This document shows positions 38,556-46,802 of a DNA stretch of 64,000 nucleotides, in pieces. Numbering within the stretch: the stretch's first letter is position 1; the number at the start of each line of letters is the position of its first letter. Both the position numbers and the translations under genes were made by a program. Below the pieces are notes generated by a model. The model was not told where the DNA came from and made no database searches. It was given only the letters and a program-made list of their open reading frames with translations. Origin of the DNA: Candidatus Saganbacteria bacterium (GTDB lineage: Bacteria > Margulisbacteria > WOR-1 > XYC2-FULL-46-14 > XYC2-FULL-37-10); assembly GCA_016223245.1 (NCBI GenBank), contig JACRPL010000013.1, positions 1 through 64,000 on the forward strand. The letters run 5' to 3'.

Positions 38556-39305
38556 TTGATAGAACAAATAAAACTGGCTGATGTTATTGTAGACAATGTA
38601 ACAATGGCGGAAGCTTTGGATAAACTTCAAGAGCTTATCGCATCGAAGGTTCCAAGCATTATCGTCACCCCCAACCCCGAAATCATAGTTTCCTCACAAA
38701 ACGACCCAGAACTTAAGGCAATAATAAACAACGCAGACCTAAGATTGCCAGATGGAATCTCTATGGTTGTAGTAAGCAAGATACTAGGTTCGCCTCTTAA
38801 AGAGAGGGTATCGGGCATTGATTTCCTGCTGGCCTCGTGCAAGCTTGCCGAAAATAGGGGCTGGAGCATATATCTTCTTGGAAGTTCAGAAACAGTTGTG
38901 AAAAAAACGGCTGAGAATCTTCAGGTCCAATTCCCCAAATTAAAGATCGCGGGATATCATAATGGGTTTTTTAATACTAAAGAAGAAGAAAGCTCAATCA
39001 TCACCTCCATAGCCAACATAAAACCGACTATCGTTTTTGTAGGGCTAGGGGCAGGAAGACAGGAGCGGTGGCTCGCAAAAAACATGAAAGGCATAGGCTC
39101 CTCGACTGCGCTCGGGGTAAACTCCGGCGTAGGAATAGGAGTGGGTGGGAGTTTTGACGTTATTTCTGGACTAAAAAAACGAGCACCTGTTATATATCAG
39201 AAACTTTATATCGAATGGCTTTATCGCTTAATAACCGAGCCGCAGAGGTGGAAGAGGCAATTGGCGTTACCGAGGTTCTTGTGGTTGACGTTGATAAAAA
39301 GATGA
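38556..39305 (+). CDS. WecG/TagA-family glycosyltransferase
   Basis: Protein of 249 residues from TTG 38556 (GGTGATGA upstream acts as a weak ribosome site). Conserved block: TPNPEIIVSSQNDPELKAIINNADLRLPDGISMV, RVSGIDFLLASCKLAE, WSIYLLGSSETVVKKTAENL, VGLGAGRQERWLAKN and GVGGSFDVISGLKKRAP. Family members add N-acetylmannosamine to undecaprenyl-PP-GlcNAc in teichoic-acid or enterobacterial-antigen synthesis. Last gene of the DUF5693-csaB-marC cluster, which together suggests a pyruvylated secondary cell-wall polymer. Confidence 0.9.
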   Translation: MIEQIKLADVIVDNVTMAEALDKLQELIASKVPSIIVTPNPEIIVSSQNDPELKAIINNADLRLPDGISMVVVSKILGSPLKERVSGIDFLLASCKLAENRGWSIYLLGSSETVVKKTAENLQVQFPKLKIAGYHNGFFNTKEEESSIITSIANIKPTIVFVGLGAGRQERWLAKNMKGIGSSTALGVNSGVGIGVGGSFDVISGLKKRAPVIYQKLYIEWLYRLITEPQRWKRQLALPRFLWLTLIKR

Positions 39306-39311
39306 TATAAT
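39303..39311 (+). promoter_or_regulatory. Extended -10 for leaderless MNT-HEPN gene
   Basis: TG-A-TATAAT (39303-39311) ends 6 bases before ATG 39318 and overlaps the wecG stop codon. No Shine-Dalgarno. Confidence 0.7.
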
Positions 39312-39317
39312 TCCCAT

Positions 39318-39878
39318 ATGAAAGAAGAAATTGTCGAGAAATTAAAAGATCTATTCGCTTCGAAGAAAGAGATTTCGATGGCTTTCCTTTTTGGGTCACA
39401 GGCAACAGGAAAAACAACTTCTGAATCCGATATCGATGTAGCTGTTTGGTTTTCAAAAAATGTTGAGCTCAATGAGATCGATAGGCTTTGGCTGGAGATC
39501 GAATCTTTGCTGCACAATAACGTCGATCTAATTATTCTTAATCAAGCCAACCCAAATACCGCATGGGCGGCTATGCGGGGAATAACTCTTAAGATCACGG
39601 ATTATCGCTTATATTACATAGATATTTGCAAGATACTGCTTGCAGGCGAAGATATCGAGATGCCCAACAGCTATAGGGAAGTCATATTGAAACTAGCGGA
39701 AATGAAAATTTTAACGCTTGGAAAGGTCGAAAAGATAGCCGATTATGCCAATCTGCGGAATATTTTGGCTCACCAATATCTTGATATTAAGTGGGATAAG
39801 ATCAGATCGTTTATTGCCAATGCATTGGATGATTATAACGAATTTATTGCGATCATTTCAAAGAAGATAGGGATTTGA
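39318..39878 (+). CDS. MNT nucleotidyltransferase fused to truncated HEPN domain
   Basis: Protein of 186 residues. Residues 20-75 are a minimal nucleotidyltransferase: GSQATG (26-31), SDIDVAV with Asp38 and Asp40, and the third Asp at 70. Residues about 115-182 match the end of a HepT toxin, including RNILAHQY (Arg147, His152, Tyr154), the RX4HXY RNase and AMPylation motif. In known MntA-HepT modules these are two proteins and MntA AMPylates the HepT tyrosine; here they are one chain and the first HEPN helices are missing. Activity is uncertain. The end overlaps the convergent frameshifted gene by 21 bases. Confidence 0.75.
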   Translation: MKEEIVEKLKDLFASKKEISMAFLFGSQATGKTTSESDIDVAVWFSKNVELNEIDRLWLEIESLLHNNVDLIILNQANPNTAWAAMRGITLKITDYRLYYIDICKILLAGEDIEMPNSYREVILKLAEMKILTLGKVEKIADYANLRNILAHQYLDIKWDKIRSFIANALDDYNEFIAIISKKIGI

Positions 39879-40747
39879 TAAATAATTCGCAATTCGAAAA
39901 AACTTTGGAAATTCGAGATGCTTAACTCTTTTCCCCCAGCCAAACCATTCCCCAATCAAAATCATCATCTGCGGCAAGATGAACGGGAGAGCCGAATCGA
40001 TAAACACTAAAATGTCCACAGGAAACCCAAGACAAAATACGCTATCAGTATTAAATTTGCCGACATGCCGCCCCATATTGTGATTAACCGATCTGCCGCC
40101 ATCTAAAATTGGAAGCCTATAAAGCCTGCCTAATCCTTCGTCAGATACTGCGGATAGTCCAAGTTCCAAACAAGCAGCAGTTTTTACAAAACGATGCTGT
40201 GAGGTATTTACGATCCCGGAAATTGCCGGCATAAAATACTGTGGCGCATATTTCCATGAGCTTCCTGCAACTTCCTGAATGACAGTAGCAAGCGGCGGGA
40301 TTTCAGCAAATCCCATTCTTTGCCAATATCTTATTGCCGTATCGCTATAAGCCGAATTATATACAGCGGCCAGTTTTTCAATAAATCTGCTCTTGCAGAG
40401 GACCGCATTGCCAATTCATTGCGGAATTTAAGTTCAGCCAAAGTTAAAAAGATATCATCTAACTTTCTTTGATCAAACTCGGTAACAAGAGTAGGGGGTG
40501 CTACGGATTGTGGGTGAATGCCAAAATAATCGTCGCAAACAACCAATGACCTTGGAACATCATAACCTGTTACGGCGTCAGTGTATTTTGCGTGATCCAA
40601 GAAGAGGGTTCCTTCGCCTTTACCGTTAGGATTCCCATTACCTAAAACATGAACCCTTCCTGATTCACTTCTGAATAATCCTGGCCGAACTCTTTCAAAT
40701 CGCCCAAGATTGCCGTAGATTTCTGATGTTATTACTCTGAACGCCAT
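39858..40747 (-). pseudogene. Frameshifted gene of unknown family (two overlapping halves)
   Basis: The 5' half runs from ATG 40747 to a stop at 40331; the 3' half is open to 39858 in the next frame. Reading one extra A in the A5 run at 40374-40378 joins them: ...RADLLKKLAAVYNSAYSDTAIRYWQRMGFAEIPPL... gives one smooth protein of about 296 residues. The joined segment YSDTAIRYWQRMGF resembles the end of a GNAT acetyltransferase, but I do not recognise the whole. G AAA AAC at this point could also allow a -1 ribosomal shift, though an indel or read error is simpler. The divergent DUF5674 gene starts 57 bases away. Confidence 0.6.
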
Positions 40748-40788
40748 GTTTCTTTATCGAGTCGTTTAGACGAGAATTTCACCGATTA

Positions 40789-40797
40789 TGATATAAT
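40789..40797 (+). promoter_or_regulatory. Extended -10 for leaderless DUF5674 gene
   Basis: TG-A-TATAAT (40789-40797) ends 6 bases before ATG 40804. No Shine-Dalgarno is present. Confidence 0.7.
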
Positions 40798-40803
40798 AAC
40801 CTT

Positions 40804-41145
40804 ATGAAAATCATCGAAGATGCAATCTCAATTTCCGAATTGAAACAAATGGCCGAGAAAGGGTTTGGGAACTTCGTTAAAGCTGTTGTTGATATTGAAA
40901 GAAATATAATGGCAGTCGACGCTGAGTTGCATGCCGACGAGGAATCTCTTCTTCTTGAAAATGGATCCAAACAATCGAATTTGTGGGGTATAAATATTTA
41001 TCCTGAAAACAAAAAACAAGAATGGATCGAGTTTGATTCTATGATAAATCTCAAACCATCTCTTGGCAATCGCACAAGAAGCATCCAAGACCAAGCAATA
41101 AAAGACACGATCACTCAAATTGTTCACAATATTGTTACACCATGA
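40804..41145 (+). CDS. DUF5674 family protein
   Basis: Protein of 113 residues matching the DUF5674 pattern: MKIIEDAISISELKQMAEKG, FVKAVVDIERNIMAVDAELHADEESLLLENGSKQSNLWGINIYPE and WIEFDSMINLKPSLGNRTRSI. The conserved E-x-H-A-D-E-E and WGIN motifs could form an active site, but the function is unknown. It overlaps the next gene by 4 bases (ATGA), so the two are coupled. Confidence 0.85.
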   Translation: MKIIEDAISISELKQMAEKGFGNFVKAVVDIERNIMAVDAELHADEESLLLENGSKQSNLWGINIYPENKKQEWIEFDSMINLKPSLGNRTRSIQDQAIKDTITQIVHNIVTP

Positions 41146-41474
41146 ATTATCAACATAAAGAATTAGCTTCAGGCCGATGGAACAACTTCTCCTTTCTAGA
41201 GCAAATGGCCAATGTTGGAAGCGAAGTTGAAAGAGCTATCAATTGGCGAAAAAGAGGAAACATGAAGAACTCACAATCGGCATTTGATAGGACATTGGAA
41301 CTATTAGATCTAACGATAGCAGATAACAAGAACACAAAACGCTTAAAAGAAATAGTTAGGACAAGAGAAGTTTTGGCGGATTATTTCGCTTTCGACAATA
41401 AATACAAATCAACCGATGAAAACTGGCAGAATTACTTTTTGGCGTTCAATTATGCAGCTAGAATAAACGCTTAA
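41142..41474 (+). CDS. Conserved hypothetical partner of DUF5674
   Basis: Protein of 110 residues, helical: ELASGRWNNFSFLEQMANVGSEVERAINWRKRGN, AFDRTLELLDLTIAD and REVLADYF followed by WQNYFLAFNYAARI. I recall similar small proteins beside DUF5674 genes in other uncultured bacteria, but I cannot name a function. Coupled to DUF5674 by a 4-base overlap, which suggests a two-protein unit. Confidence 0.65.
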   Translation: MNYQHKELASGRWNNFSFLEQMANVGSEVERAINWRKRGNMKNSQSAFDRTLELLDLTIADNKNTKRLKEIVRTREVLADYFAFDNKYKSTDENWQNYFLAFNYAARINA

Positions 41475-41582
41475 TTTAGGCTAATTCGTTCAATTCGAGA
41501 AAACTTAGGAAATTCGATCAATTAGCGACGCCACTCCCATTCGAGGTCTGGCAAATTTCATCTTGGCTGAACGTATTATTGG

Positions 41583-41591
41583 TGTTATAAT
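41583..41591 (+). promoter_or_regulatory. Extended -10 upstream of second MNT gene
   Basis: TG-T-TATAAT (41583-41591) ends 8 bases before ATG 41600 with no Shine-Dalgarno (the bases between are pyrimidine-rich). Predicted leaderless or nearly so. Confidence 0.6.
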
Positions 41592-41599
41592 TTCCTCCA

Positions 41600-41950
41600 A
41601 TGGTAGAAGAAAAAGGAACAAACTTAGAACCGCCTGTTAATTCAAGATTATTAAAAGAAATAACTAGGAGAATAGTCGCAAAGATCGATCCGGAAAAGAT
41701 CATACTTTTCGGATCACATGCCTACGGCAATCCAAACAAAGATAGCGATCTCGACCTATTTATCATAAAAAACACGAAATTACCCGCCAGCAAAAGATAC
41801 GCGATGATAAGCGATGCTCTCTTCCCAAGGCTCGTTCCAATGGATTTCATTGTAAGGGCCCCTAAGGAGATCGATTCTCGCCTTAAAGGTTTTGATCCAT
41901 TTATTAAGGAAGTGCTAAATAAAGGGAAAACTTTATATGAAAGGAAATAA
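41600..41950 (+). CDS. Minimal nucleotidyltransferase (MNT)
   Basis: Protein of 116 residues: IILFGSHAYGNPNKDSDLDLFII holds the GS...G and D-x-D nucleotidyltransferase motif, and PMDFIVRAP gives the third Asp. The partner HEPN gene overlaps its end by 14 bases. MNT/HEPN pairs work as antitoxin/toxin, with the MNT partner AMPylating or binding the HEPN RNase. Confidence 0.85.
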   Translation: MVEEKGTNLEPPVNSRLLKEITRRIVAKIDPEKIILFGSHAYGNPNKDSDLDLFIIKNTKLPASKRYAMISDALFPRLVPMDFIVRAPKEIDSRLKGFDPFIKEVLNKGKTLYERK

Positions 41951-42233
41951 CTTCTCAATTGAATGGGTTGAAAAATACTTAAAAGCGCTCCTGACAATGA
42001 ACGAAATTGAATTTCCAAAACAGCACGATCTAGAAGAACTTCTTTCCCTTCTTCTAAAAAAAGATCCTTTTCTAGCGACGATCCGCAATGATCTGGAAAA
42101 ATTAACTCCTTATGCCGTCCGATTTAGATATCCTGGCGACGAAGTTCCGGCAAAAGAAGTAAATGAAGCGGTAATTATCACAAAATGCTTACGAATTATT
42201 TTAAGAAAGAAATTGGGGCTAAAAACAAAATAA
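41937..42233 (+). CDS. HEPN-domain protein, N-terminally short
   Basis: Protein of 98 residues. VEKYLKALLTMNEIEFPKQHDLEELLSLL and YAVRFRYPGDEVPAKEVNEAV are the centre and end of a PF05168-type HEPN domain. The first helices (about 35 residues with the usual FHAQQA region) are missing, so the gene seems truncated at the 5' side. No RX4-6H RNase motif is visible. Its stop overlaps the purC start (TAATG). Confidence 0.7.
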   Translation: MKGNNFSIEWVEKYLKALLTMNEIEFPKQHDLEELLSLLLKKDPFLATIRNDLEKLTPYAVRFRYPGDEVPAKEVNEAVIITKCLRIILRKKLGLKTK

Positions 42234-43126
42234 TGACAGATAATATACTATTAGATATCGAGCTTCCAGGCATCAAATTATTCAAAAAGGGCAAGGTCAG
42301 GAATGTTTATGACCTTGGAGATGCGCTTCTGATCGTCGCGTCCGACCGCATTTCCGCTTTTGATTCCGTCATGCCAAACGGCATCCCAGATAAAGGAAAG
42401 ATACTCAACCAAATATCTCTATTCTGGTTCAACTTCACTAAGAACACAATCAAAAACCACGTGATAGAATCTGATGCAGAGAAATATCCAAAAGAACTTT
42501 CCCCCTTCAAGAAGATGCTGTCTAAAAGATCGCTTATAGGCAAAAAAGCTGATTTGATCCCGATAGAATGCGTTGTTCGCGGTTATCTCTCTGGATCGGG
42601 ATTAAAAGAGTACAATAAGGCAAAATCTATCTGCAGCATTAAATTGCCTGACGGTCTTGTTGAATCTTCAAAACTCCCTGAACCAATTTTCACTCCAACA
42701 ACAAAAGCCGATGTCGGACATGATATGAACATTAGCTTTAAAGAAGTTATAGACAAAGTAGGAGCAGAGACAGCAAATACCCTAAGAGATAAAACCTTGG
42801 CTATCTATACATCTTGTGCGAATTATGCTTTATCAAAGGGAATAATCATAGCCGATACCAAATTTGAGTTTGGATTTTATAATGGCGAAATTATTCTTAT
42901 TGATGAAATCCTGTCACCCGACTCGTCGCGCTTCTGGCCAAAAAACAAGTATGCTCCAGGAAGATCACAACCAAGCTACGACAAACAATTCGTAAGAGAT
43001 TATCTTGAATCGATCAAATGGGACAAAGAACCGCCCGCTCCAAAACTTCCTGGCGATGTTGTCGCAAAAACAAGAGAAAAATATTTCGAAGCCTATAAAT
43101 TGCTTACAGGCAAGGAGGTGCTCTAG
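42233..43126 (+). CDS. purC: Phosphoribosylaminoimidazole-succinocarboxamide synthase
   Basis: Protein of 297 residues from ATG 42233, overlapping the HEPN stop by one base; a longer frame from 42185 would run into HEPN. SAICAR synthase motifs: GKVRNVYDLGDALLIVASDRISAFDSVMPNGIPDKG, ECVVRGYLSGSGLKEY, ILIDEILSPDSSRFWPKN and KQFVRDYLE. Purine pathway step adding aspartate to CAIR. Other purine genes (purB, purS, purQ) follow after 2 kb. Three ATGACCA copies lie just after the stop. Confidence 0.96.
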   Translation: MTDNILLDIELPGIKLFKKGKVRNVYDLGDALLIVASDRISAFDSVMPNGIPDKGKILNQISLFWFNFTKNTIKNHVIESDAEKYPKELSPFKKMLSKRSLIGKKADLIPIECVVRGYLSGSGLKEYNKAKSICSIKLPDGLVESSKLPEPIFTPTTKADVGHDMNISFKEVIDKVGAETANTLRDKTLAIYTSCANYALSKGIIIADTKFEFGFYNGEIILIDEILSPDSSRFWPKNKYAPGRSQPSYDKQFVRDYLESIKWDKEPPAPKLPGDVVAKTREKYFEAYKLLTGKEVL

Positions 43127-43175
43127 GGAAAAATGACCAATGACCAAGTTCCAATGACCAATTAGGAGGAACAAT

Positions 43176-43772
43176 ATGAATATAGGAAAAGCATTCGGAG
43201 ATTCTTGGGGGATATTCACAAAGAATTTAATTACTATAATCTTAGCCTTTATTGTTGTCGGGGTCTTGGGCATTCTAACGCTGGGGATTCTCTTGCTCCC
43301 GCTTTTTGTCGGGTTCCAAATGATGTTTGTTAAAGCAAAACGCGGCGAACAGATCTCTTTAAACGATGTATTTTCGCAGATCAAGAATTTTTGGAGGTTC
43401 CTGCTTTGCGTTATTATAATCGGCCTGACATGCTCTATATTCTTCCTTGTGTCGGCATTGTTCTTCAACTTTGGTTATAATTTGGTCGGGGGCATCCTTG
43501 TCGCCTTAGGGATAATAACCGCAATTTATTTCGGGGTTAGCTGGATGTTCGCCTTCCTAATAATCGCGGACAAAGGCATGCCTGCTATTGACAGCTTAAA
43601 GGCAAGCAAGATGATAGTTTCAAAAAATAACTTCTTCATGCATTTGCTAATGCTTATTTTAGTGAGCATTGTGGGGAATAGCGGGTCGTATGCATTGATG
43701 ATAGGCATATTGCTGACCTTCCCGCTGGCACAGGGAGCTTTGGCCTGCGCGTACGCGGACGAATCGAAGTAA
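43176..43772 (+). CDS. Integral membrane protein, unknown
   Basis: Protein of 198 residues with five or six hydrophobic segments (about 18-48, 70-125, 148-185). It starts MNIGKAFGDSWGIFTKNLITIILAFIVVG and ends ALACAYADESK, a layout like DUF975/DUF4013-type membrane proteins. AGGAGG lies 6 bases upstream. A truncated copy of the same family follows at 43863, separated by a family B repeat. No function assigned. Confidence 0.75.
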   Translation: MNIGKAFGDSWGIFTKNLITIILAFIVVGVLGILTLGILLLPLFVGFQMMFVKAKRGEQISLNDVFSQIKNFWRFLLCVIIIGLTCSIFFLVSALFFNFGYNLVGGILVALGIITAIYFGVSWMFAFLIIADKGMPAIDSLKASKMIVSKNNFFMHLLMLILVSIVGNSGSYALMIGILLTFPLAQGALACAYADESK

Positions 43773-43775
43773 GCT

Positions 43776-43848
43776 AACTCACCCCCTCCCTCACAAAGTT
43801 CGGGTTTCCCCCTCTCTTATAAAGAGAGGGGGATTAAGGGGGTGAGTT
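43776..43848. repeat. Family B palindromic element between membrane paralogues
   Basis: AACTCACCCCC and GGGGGTGAGTT arms enclose a CTCTCTT/AAGAGAG hairpin. The first inner hairpin has diverged (CCCTCACAAAGTTCGGG). Confidence 0.9.
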
Positions 43849-43862
43849 GAAAAGGAAATAAT

Positions 43863-44186
43863 ATGGATATAGGCAAGGCATTTATCGATGCTTGGGAAGT
43901 TTACAAAAAGAATTATATCGTTCTAATATTATCTTATTTGACTTTTCTCATATTATCGGTCTTGACCCTTGGTGTTTTGGCCATCCCTCTAAGTGTAGGG
44001 TTCAAGATGATGTATGCAAAAGCATCAAGGGGCCAAGATATTGTCTTCAACGATATCTTTTTGCAAATGAAGAATTTTATGCCGCATGGTTTCAATGCAA
44101 GTAATTATATTCCTTCTTGTTATGTCTTATACTTCCGGAGTCATAACCTGTGCGTACCTCCAGGAAAGCAAATAACAAATGGATAA
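43863..44186 (+). pseudogene. Truncated, frameshifted paralogue of upstream membrane protein
   Basis: The first 72 codons (MDIGKAFIDAWEVYKKNYIVLILSY... to FLQMKNF) closely follow the 43176 gene. After that the sequence is unrelated in this frame (ends at 44186). One frame over, the same DNA reads YTSGVITCAYLQESK and stops at 44173-44175, matching the paralogue end (GALACAYADESK). So the middle is deleted and the frame is shifted. A tandem duplication followed by decay is the simplest reading. Confidence 0.75.
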
Positions 44187-45249
44187 AAAGACAAAAAAAA
44201 TAAAGATCGGGAATATTGTTATTGGCGGCGGAAATCCAATCGCCGTCCAATCCATGACAAAGACCGATACATCCGATGTTAAAGCGACAATAGCAGAGAT
44301 ACATAAGCTCGAGGCCGCAGGCTGCCAGATCATAAGATGCGCGGTCCCCGATGAAAAAGCCGCACACGCTATAGGCGAGATAAAAAAGAATATATCGATC
44401 CCTTTAATAGCCGACATCCATTTTAACTACAAGTTGGCGATTATTTCGGCAGAAAATGGCGCGGATAAGCTTAGGATCAATCCCGGGAACATTGGCGATA
44501 TAGAAAAGATAAAGTCGGTAGTTTCGGCGGCAAAAGAAAGGAATATCCCGATACGAGTCGGGGTAAACTCCGGGTCGCTCCAAAAAGATATTAAAAAAAA
44601 ATATTTCCACCCGACAGCAAAAGCTTTGGTTGAGAGCGCATTGCAGAACGTCAAAATACTTGAGAAGCTTAAATTCACAAATATTGTGATAGCCGTTAAA
44701 TCAACATCGGTACCGATAACGATCGAGGCTTATGAATTATTATCCAAAAAAGTGGATTACCCTTTGCATGTTGGTCTAACAGAATCGGGCATTTCAAAGA
44801 TAGGAATTATAAAGTCATCAGTTGGAATTGGATCGATCTTATCGCGAGGGATCGGAGATACAATAAGGGTATCGCTTACCAGGGATCCAATTGAGGAAGT
44901 TAGGGTGGGATTTGAGATATTAAAATCGCTGGAGAGAATTAAGCACGGGATAGTCTTGATCTCTTGCCCCACATGCGGCAGGACCGATATCGATGTTGAA
45001 AAGATATCAAAAGAGATCGAGGAAAAAACAAGGCATATAACAGCGCCTCTAAAAGTTGCTATAATGGGATGCGAAGTTAACGGCCCCGGGGAAGCAATGG
45101 ATGCCGACCTTGGGCTCGCGGGCGGCCGAGAAGTAGGGCTTATTTTCAAGCATGGCGAGATCCTAAAAAAAGTGAACGAGTCCGAAATGGTCAAAATCCT
45201 GCTTCAAGAAATTGAAAGCATGGCGAAAGAATATCAAGGGGGATTATAA
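44179..45249 (+). CDS. ispG: 4-hydroxy-3-methylbut-2-enyl diphosphate synthase
   Basis: Protein of 356 residues, ferredoxin/flavodoxin-dependent MEP-pathway enzyme. N-terminal TIM barrel (IGNIVIGGGNPIAVQSMTKTDTSDV, DIHFNYKLA, LRINPGNIG). The Fe4S4 domain has SCPTCGRTDIDVE and a third Cys in IMGCEVNGPGEAMDADLGLAGG. It overlaps the end of the decayed membrane paralogue. Isoprenoids are therefore made by the MEP route. Confidence 0.96.
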   Translation: MDKKTKKIKIGNIVIGGGNPIAVQSMTKTDTSDVKATIAEIHKLEAAGCQIIRCAVPDEKAAHAIGEIKKNISIPLIADIHFNYKLAIISAENGADKLRINPGNIGDIEKIKSVVSAAKERNIPIRVGVNSGSLQKDIKKKYFHPTAKALVESALQNVKILEKLKFTNIVIAVKSTSVPITIEAYELLSKKVDYPLHVGLTESGISKIGIIKSSVGIGSILSRGIGDTIRVSLTRDPIEEVRVGFEILKSLERIKHGIVLISCPTCGRTDIDVEKISKEIEEKTRHITAPLKVAIMGCEVNGPGEAMDADLGLAGGREVGLIFKHGEILKKVNESEMVKILLQEIESMAKEYQGGL

Positions 45250-45252
45250 AAC

Positions 45253-46548
45253 ATGATCGATAGGTATACGCTTCCAAGGATGAAAGAAATATGGAGTGAA
45301 GAGAATAAATTTAAAAAATGGCTTGAAGTAGAACTTGCCGCATGCGAAGGATGGACGCGGTTAAAAAGGATACCTTCTTCTTGCCTAAAAAAGATCAAGA
45401 GCAAAGCGTCTTTTGATGTTAACCGCATAAACGAGATCGAAAAAACCGTGGATCATGACGTTATAGCCTTCCTAACGTCGGTTGCGGAAAAAGTTGGCCC
45501 CGATTCCAGGTTCATCCATATGGGTCTTACATCATCAGATGTTGTCGATACTTCTTTATCGCTGCTTATGCGTGAAGCCGGAACTCTGATCTTGAACGAT
45601 ATCAAAGACTTGATACGTGTTTTGCGGCGCATGGCAAAGAAATATGAAAATGCGGTCATGATGGGACGAACTCATGGAGTTCATGCCGAACCTATGACCT
45701 TTGGCCTCAAAATGGCGCTGTATATGTCCGAAATGGAAAGGAATTACGAGAGAATGCAAAAAGCAGTAAGTGTAATTTCATACGGCAAATTCTCGGGAGC
45801 TGTTGGAACATACTCAAACATAGATCCAAAAGTTGAAGAGATCGCTTGCGGGATATTACAGTTAACGCCTTCAAAAGTTTCATCTCAAGTATTGCAAAGG
45901 GATCGCCACGCCGAATATTTAACGACAATAGCTATTATCGGTGGAACGCTGGAAAAGATAGCTCTAGAAATTCGAGGCCTTCAAAAGACAGAGATCGGAG
46001 AAGTCGAAGAACCCTTCAAGAAAGGCCAAAAGGGATCGTCAGCAATGCCTCACAAGAAAAACCCTATTACATGCGAGCGGATCTGCGGGCTGGCGCGGGT
46101 CCTTCGCGGCAACGCAACGGTCGCCGTTGAAAATATGGCCCTTTGGCACGAAAGGGATATATCGCATTCCGGCGCTGAACGCATAGTGATCCCAGACTCA
46201 ACAACGCTTTTGGACTATATGCTAACTTCAATTACGCGCGTTGTCGATAATCTTATAGTAAACACAGAGAACATGAAAAGAAACATCGAAAGAAGCGGCG
46301 GCCTTATTTATTCGCAAAGGCTCCTTTTGGCTTTGGTAGACCGAGGCTTAACCCGAGAAGACGCCTACCAGCTTGTCCAGGCGAATGCGATGAAGGCGCG
46401 GGGACTTAGCAAGAACCTGAAAACCGTTGTCATGGAAGACTACAAGATCACAAAACATTTATCGCTGAAGGATATTGAAGAAATATTCGATATCCGTTAT
46501 TATCTAAGGAACGTTCCAAAAATATTTACAAGGCTGGGAATAGCATGA
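45253..46548 (+). CDS. purB: Adenylosuccinate lyase
   Basis: Protein of 431 residues. Signature loop GSSAMPHKKNPITCERICGLAR with catalytic Ser, plus TSSDVVDTSLSLLMREA, GRTHGVHAEP and WHERDISHSGAER. It acts twice in purine synthesis (SAICAR and adenylosuccinate cleavage). It starts 3 bases after ispG and overlaps purS by 4 bases. Confidence 0.97.
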   Translation: MIDRYTLPRMKEIWSEENKFKKWLEVELAACEGWTRLKRIPSSCLKKIKSKASFDVNRINEIEKTVDHDVIAFLTSVAEKVGPDSRFIHMGLTSSDVVDTSLSLLMREAGTLILNDIKDLIRVLRRMAKKYENAVMMGRTHGVHAEPMTFGLKMALYMSEMERNYERMQKAVSVISYGKFSGAVGTYSNIDPKVEEIACGILQLTPSKVSSQVLQRDRHAEYLTTIAIIGGTLEKIALEIRGLQKTEIGEVEEPFKKGQKGSSAMPHKKNPITCERICGLARVLRGNATVAVENMALWHERDISHSGAERIVIPDSTTLLDYMLTSITRVVDNLIVNTENMKRNIERSGGLIYSQRLLLALVDRGLTREDAYQLVQANAMKARGLSKNLKTVVMEDYKITKHLSLKDIEEIFDIRYYLRNVPKIFTRLGIA

Positions 46549-46802
46549 AAGCAAAAATTTACGTAACGCATAAGAAAGGCGTTTTAGATCCTCAAGGAAA
46601 AACGGTCGAATCAGCGCTCAAGACTTTGGGATACAAGAACGTCTCGAACCTCCATGTCGGAAAATATATAGAGCTGGAAATCGATGGCAGGGACAAGAAA
46701 AAGATAGAAAAACAAGTGATCGAGATGTGCGACAAGCTTCTTTCAAACCCTATAATCGAACAGTATAGATTTGAGGTTGTCCCGAGCGGAGTCGAGGGAT
46801 GA
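46545..46802 (+). CDS. purS: FGAM synthase small subunit PurS
   Basis: Protein of 85 residues: [32 protein letters not shown] is the PurS signature and the C-terminal IEQYRFEVV strand completes the fold. Bridges PurQ and PurL in the multi-subunit FGAM synthase. ATGA overlaps with purB and with purQ on both sides. Confidence 0.96.
   Translation: MKAKIYVTHKKGVLDPQGKTVESALKTLGYKNVSNLHVGKYIELEIDGRDKKKIEKQVIEMCDKLLSNPIIEQYRFEVVPSGVEG

Noticed and set aside
43892-44104. Alternative frame in the decayed membrane paralogue as a separate gene
   Set aside because: It overlaps conserved paralogue codons; explained by the truncated gene in the correct frame.
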